A stretch of 64,000 nt of DNA from Pseudophaeobacter arcticus DSM 23566 (GTDB lineage Bacteria; Pseudomonadota; Alphaproteobacteria; Rhodobacterales; Rhodobacteraceae): NCBI RefSeq assembly GCF_000473205.1, contig NZ_KI421507.1:841934-905933 (forward strand), in the 5' to 3' direction. Shown here piece by piece: positions 62,738 to 64,000 of this stretch. The position numbers and the translations under genes are program-made. The stretch's first letter is position 1; each line of letters opens with the position of its first letter. Under the pieces are notes generated by a model. The model was not told the origin of the DNA, did no database searches, and worked only from the letters and a program-made list of their open reading frames with translations.

Positions 62738-64000
62738 CCGCATCGGGCCTGAGCCAGCTGGAGTTTGACCAGCAGCACCTTTGGCATCCCTATACCAATG
62801 TTGCCAAACCCGGTCCCACCTTTGTGGTGAAGGAGGCCGAGGGGGTGCATATCACCCTGGAGGACGGCACCCGGCTGATTGACGCCATGTCGTCCTGGTG
62901 GTGCATGATGCATGGCCACCGCCACCCGGCGATCACGCAGGCCATACACGACCAGCTGGACCGGCTGCCGCATGTGATGTTTGGCGGGCTGACCCATGAC
63001 CCGGCCATCGACCTGGGGCGCAAGCTGCTGGAGGTCACACCGGACAGCCTGACCCGGATCTTTTATTGCGATTCTGGCTCGGTCTCGGTTGAGGTGGCGA
63101 TGAAGATGGCGGTGCAGTACCAGCACGCCAAGGGGTTTGCGGGCCGCAGTGAGTTTGCCACTGTGCGCTCGGGCTATCACGGCGATACCTGGAAGGCGAT
63201 GAGCGTCTGTGACCCGGACACCGGCATGCATCATCTGTTTCAGGGGGCGCTGAGTGTGCAGCATTTTGTCGCCCGCCCGCCCATCACCATGGGGCAGGAC
63301 TGGGTCGAGGACCCGGCGCAAAATGGCATCGCCGCGCTGCGGGCGTTGCTTGTGGCCAATGTCGACCGCATCGCCGGCTTTATCCTCGAACCCGTGGTGC
63401 AGGGCACCGGGGGGATGTATTTCTACCATCCTGAGTACCTCAACCAGGCGCGCCGCCTCTGTGATGAGCTGGGTATCCTGCTGATCTTTGATGAGATCGC
63501 CACCGGGTTTGGCCGCACCGGCGAGATGTTTGCCACCAATTTCTGCGCGGTGGAGCCGGATATCATCTGCCTTGGCAAGGGGCTCACGGGGGGGCATATC
63601 TCTTTTGCCTGCACCATGACCAATGACCGGGTGGCGCTGGGCATCGGCGGCGGCAAGCCTGGTATCTTTATGCATGGGCCGACCTATATGGCCAACCCGC
63701 TGGCCTGCGCTGCGGCAAAGGCGGCGCTGGATGTGTTGACGGCACAGGACTGGCGCGCCCGGGTGGCCGCGATCTCTGACCAGCTGAAACAAGAGCTGGA
63801 ACCGGCCCGCGCCCTGCCAAATGTGCGTGATGTCCGGGTGTTGGGGGCCATTGGTGTGATCGAGATGGCCCATGTGGTATCGGCGGATGTGGCCCATGGG
63901 CTGGCACATGAGATGGGGGTATTCCTGCGCCCCTTTGGCAAGAATATCTATACCATGCCGCCCTTTGTGACCACGCCCGCGCAGCTGAGCCAGATCACGG
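62734..64000 (+). CDS. bioA: Adenosylmethionine-8-amino-7-oxononanoate aminotransferase BioA (3' end outside window)
   Basis: PLP aminotransferase; about 422 codons are present and the frame is open at the window end, so only a short tail is missing. LWHPYTNVAKPGP and DAMSSWWCMMHGHRHP are near the start, GSVSVEVAMKMAVQYQ near 115, DEIATGFGRTGEMFA near 255 and the PLP Lys in CLGKGLTGGHI near 285. ATG 62734 follows GGAGGAGA and overlaps the bioD stop. Confidence 0.94.
   Translation, partial: MTASGLSQLEFDQQHLWHPYTNVAKPGPTFVVKEAEGVHITLEDGTRLIDAMSSWWCMMHGHRHPAITQAIHDQLDRLPHVMFGGLTHDPAIDLGRKLLEVTPDSLTRIFYCDSGSVSVEVAMKMAVQYQHAKGFAGRSEFATVRSGYHGDTWKAMSVCDPDTGMHHLFQGALSVQHFVARPPITMGQDWVEDPAQNGIAALRALLVANVDRIAGFILEPVVQGTGGMYFYHPEYLNQARRLCDELGILLIFDEIATGFGRTGEMFATNFCAVEPDIICLGKGLTGGHISFACTMTNDRVALGIGGGKPGIFMHGPTYMANPLACAAAKAALDVLTAQDWRARVAAISDQLKQELEPARALPNVRDVRVLGAIGVIEMAHVVSADVAHGLAHEMGVFLRPFGKNIYTMPPFVTTPAQLSQIT

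Overview
This 64-kb window looks like a chromosomal segment of a marine alphaproteobacterium of the Rhodobacteraceae (Roseobacter group, Phaeobacter/Leisingera-like). The inference rests on high G+C, ATGA-overlapping operons, many ABC uptake systems, a Paracoccus-like narR-narK-narGHJI locus, a thiCOSGEFD operon with a TPP riboswitch and a bioBFDA operon with a BioR-type box. No rRNA, tRNA, CRISPR array, insertion sequence, integrase or phage gene was seen.

Layout. 1-3686: urea ABC transporter urtB(partial)CDE. 3931-9602: family-5 oligopeptide/nickel-type ABC transporter with a LysR gene behind it (9633-10583). 10659-16934: LysR gene divergent from ugpBAEC-ugpQ (glycerol-3-phosphate and glycerophosphodiester use). 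16971-21765: TetR gene divergent from a flavin monooxygenase / BASS transporter / epimerase / SDR operon. 21956-30094: a compact operon of an acyl-AMP ligase fused to a carrier protein, an oxalyl-CoA-decarboxylase-like ThDP enzyme, and a single-module NRPS (C-A-T-TE plus a C-terminal TPR-like region). 30180-37867: glucokinase and a glucose-type ABC transporter, divergent from an OmpR/EnvZ-type two-component pair. 37925-50252: narR, narK1, narK2, narGHJI, a PpiC isomerase and a DUF2478-type protein. 50604-53177: a hybrid sensor kinase. 53256-59690: thiamine operon (minus strand). 59820-64000: biotin operon, with bioA cut by the window end.

Two things stand out. First, the 21.9-30.1 kb operon pairs enzymes that resemble the two steps of oxalate catabolism (oxalate-CoA ligase and oxalyl-CoA decarboxylase), but the ligase carries its own carrier domain, the ThDP enzyme has Gln where the activating Glu is expected, and an NRPS follows. 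I read it as an undescribed small-molecule pathway in which a carrier-bound acyl (possibly oxalyl/formyl) group is modified and then joined to an amino acid.

Second, short degenerate tandem repeats with 12-, 13- or 15-bp periods recur through the window. They fill or border all five convergent gene junctions, sit ahead of two permease genes, and form in-frame 12- or 15-bp arrays in protein linkers and tails (TetR, acyl-AMP ligase, NRPS, sensor kinase, ThiC). This looks like a genome-wide repeat-expansion habit and not a property of any one gene.
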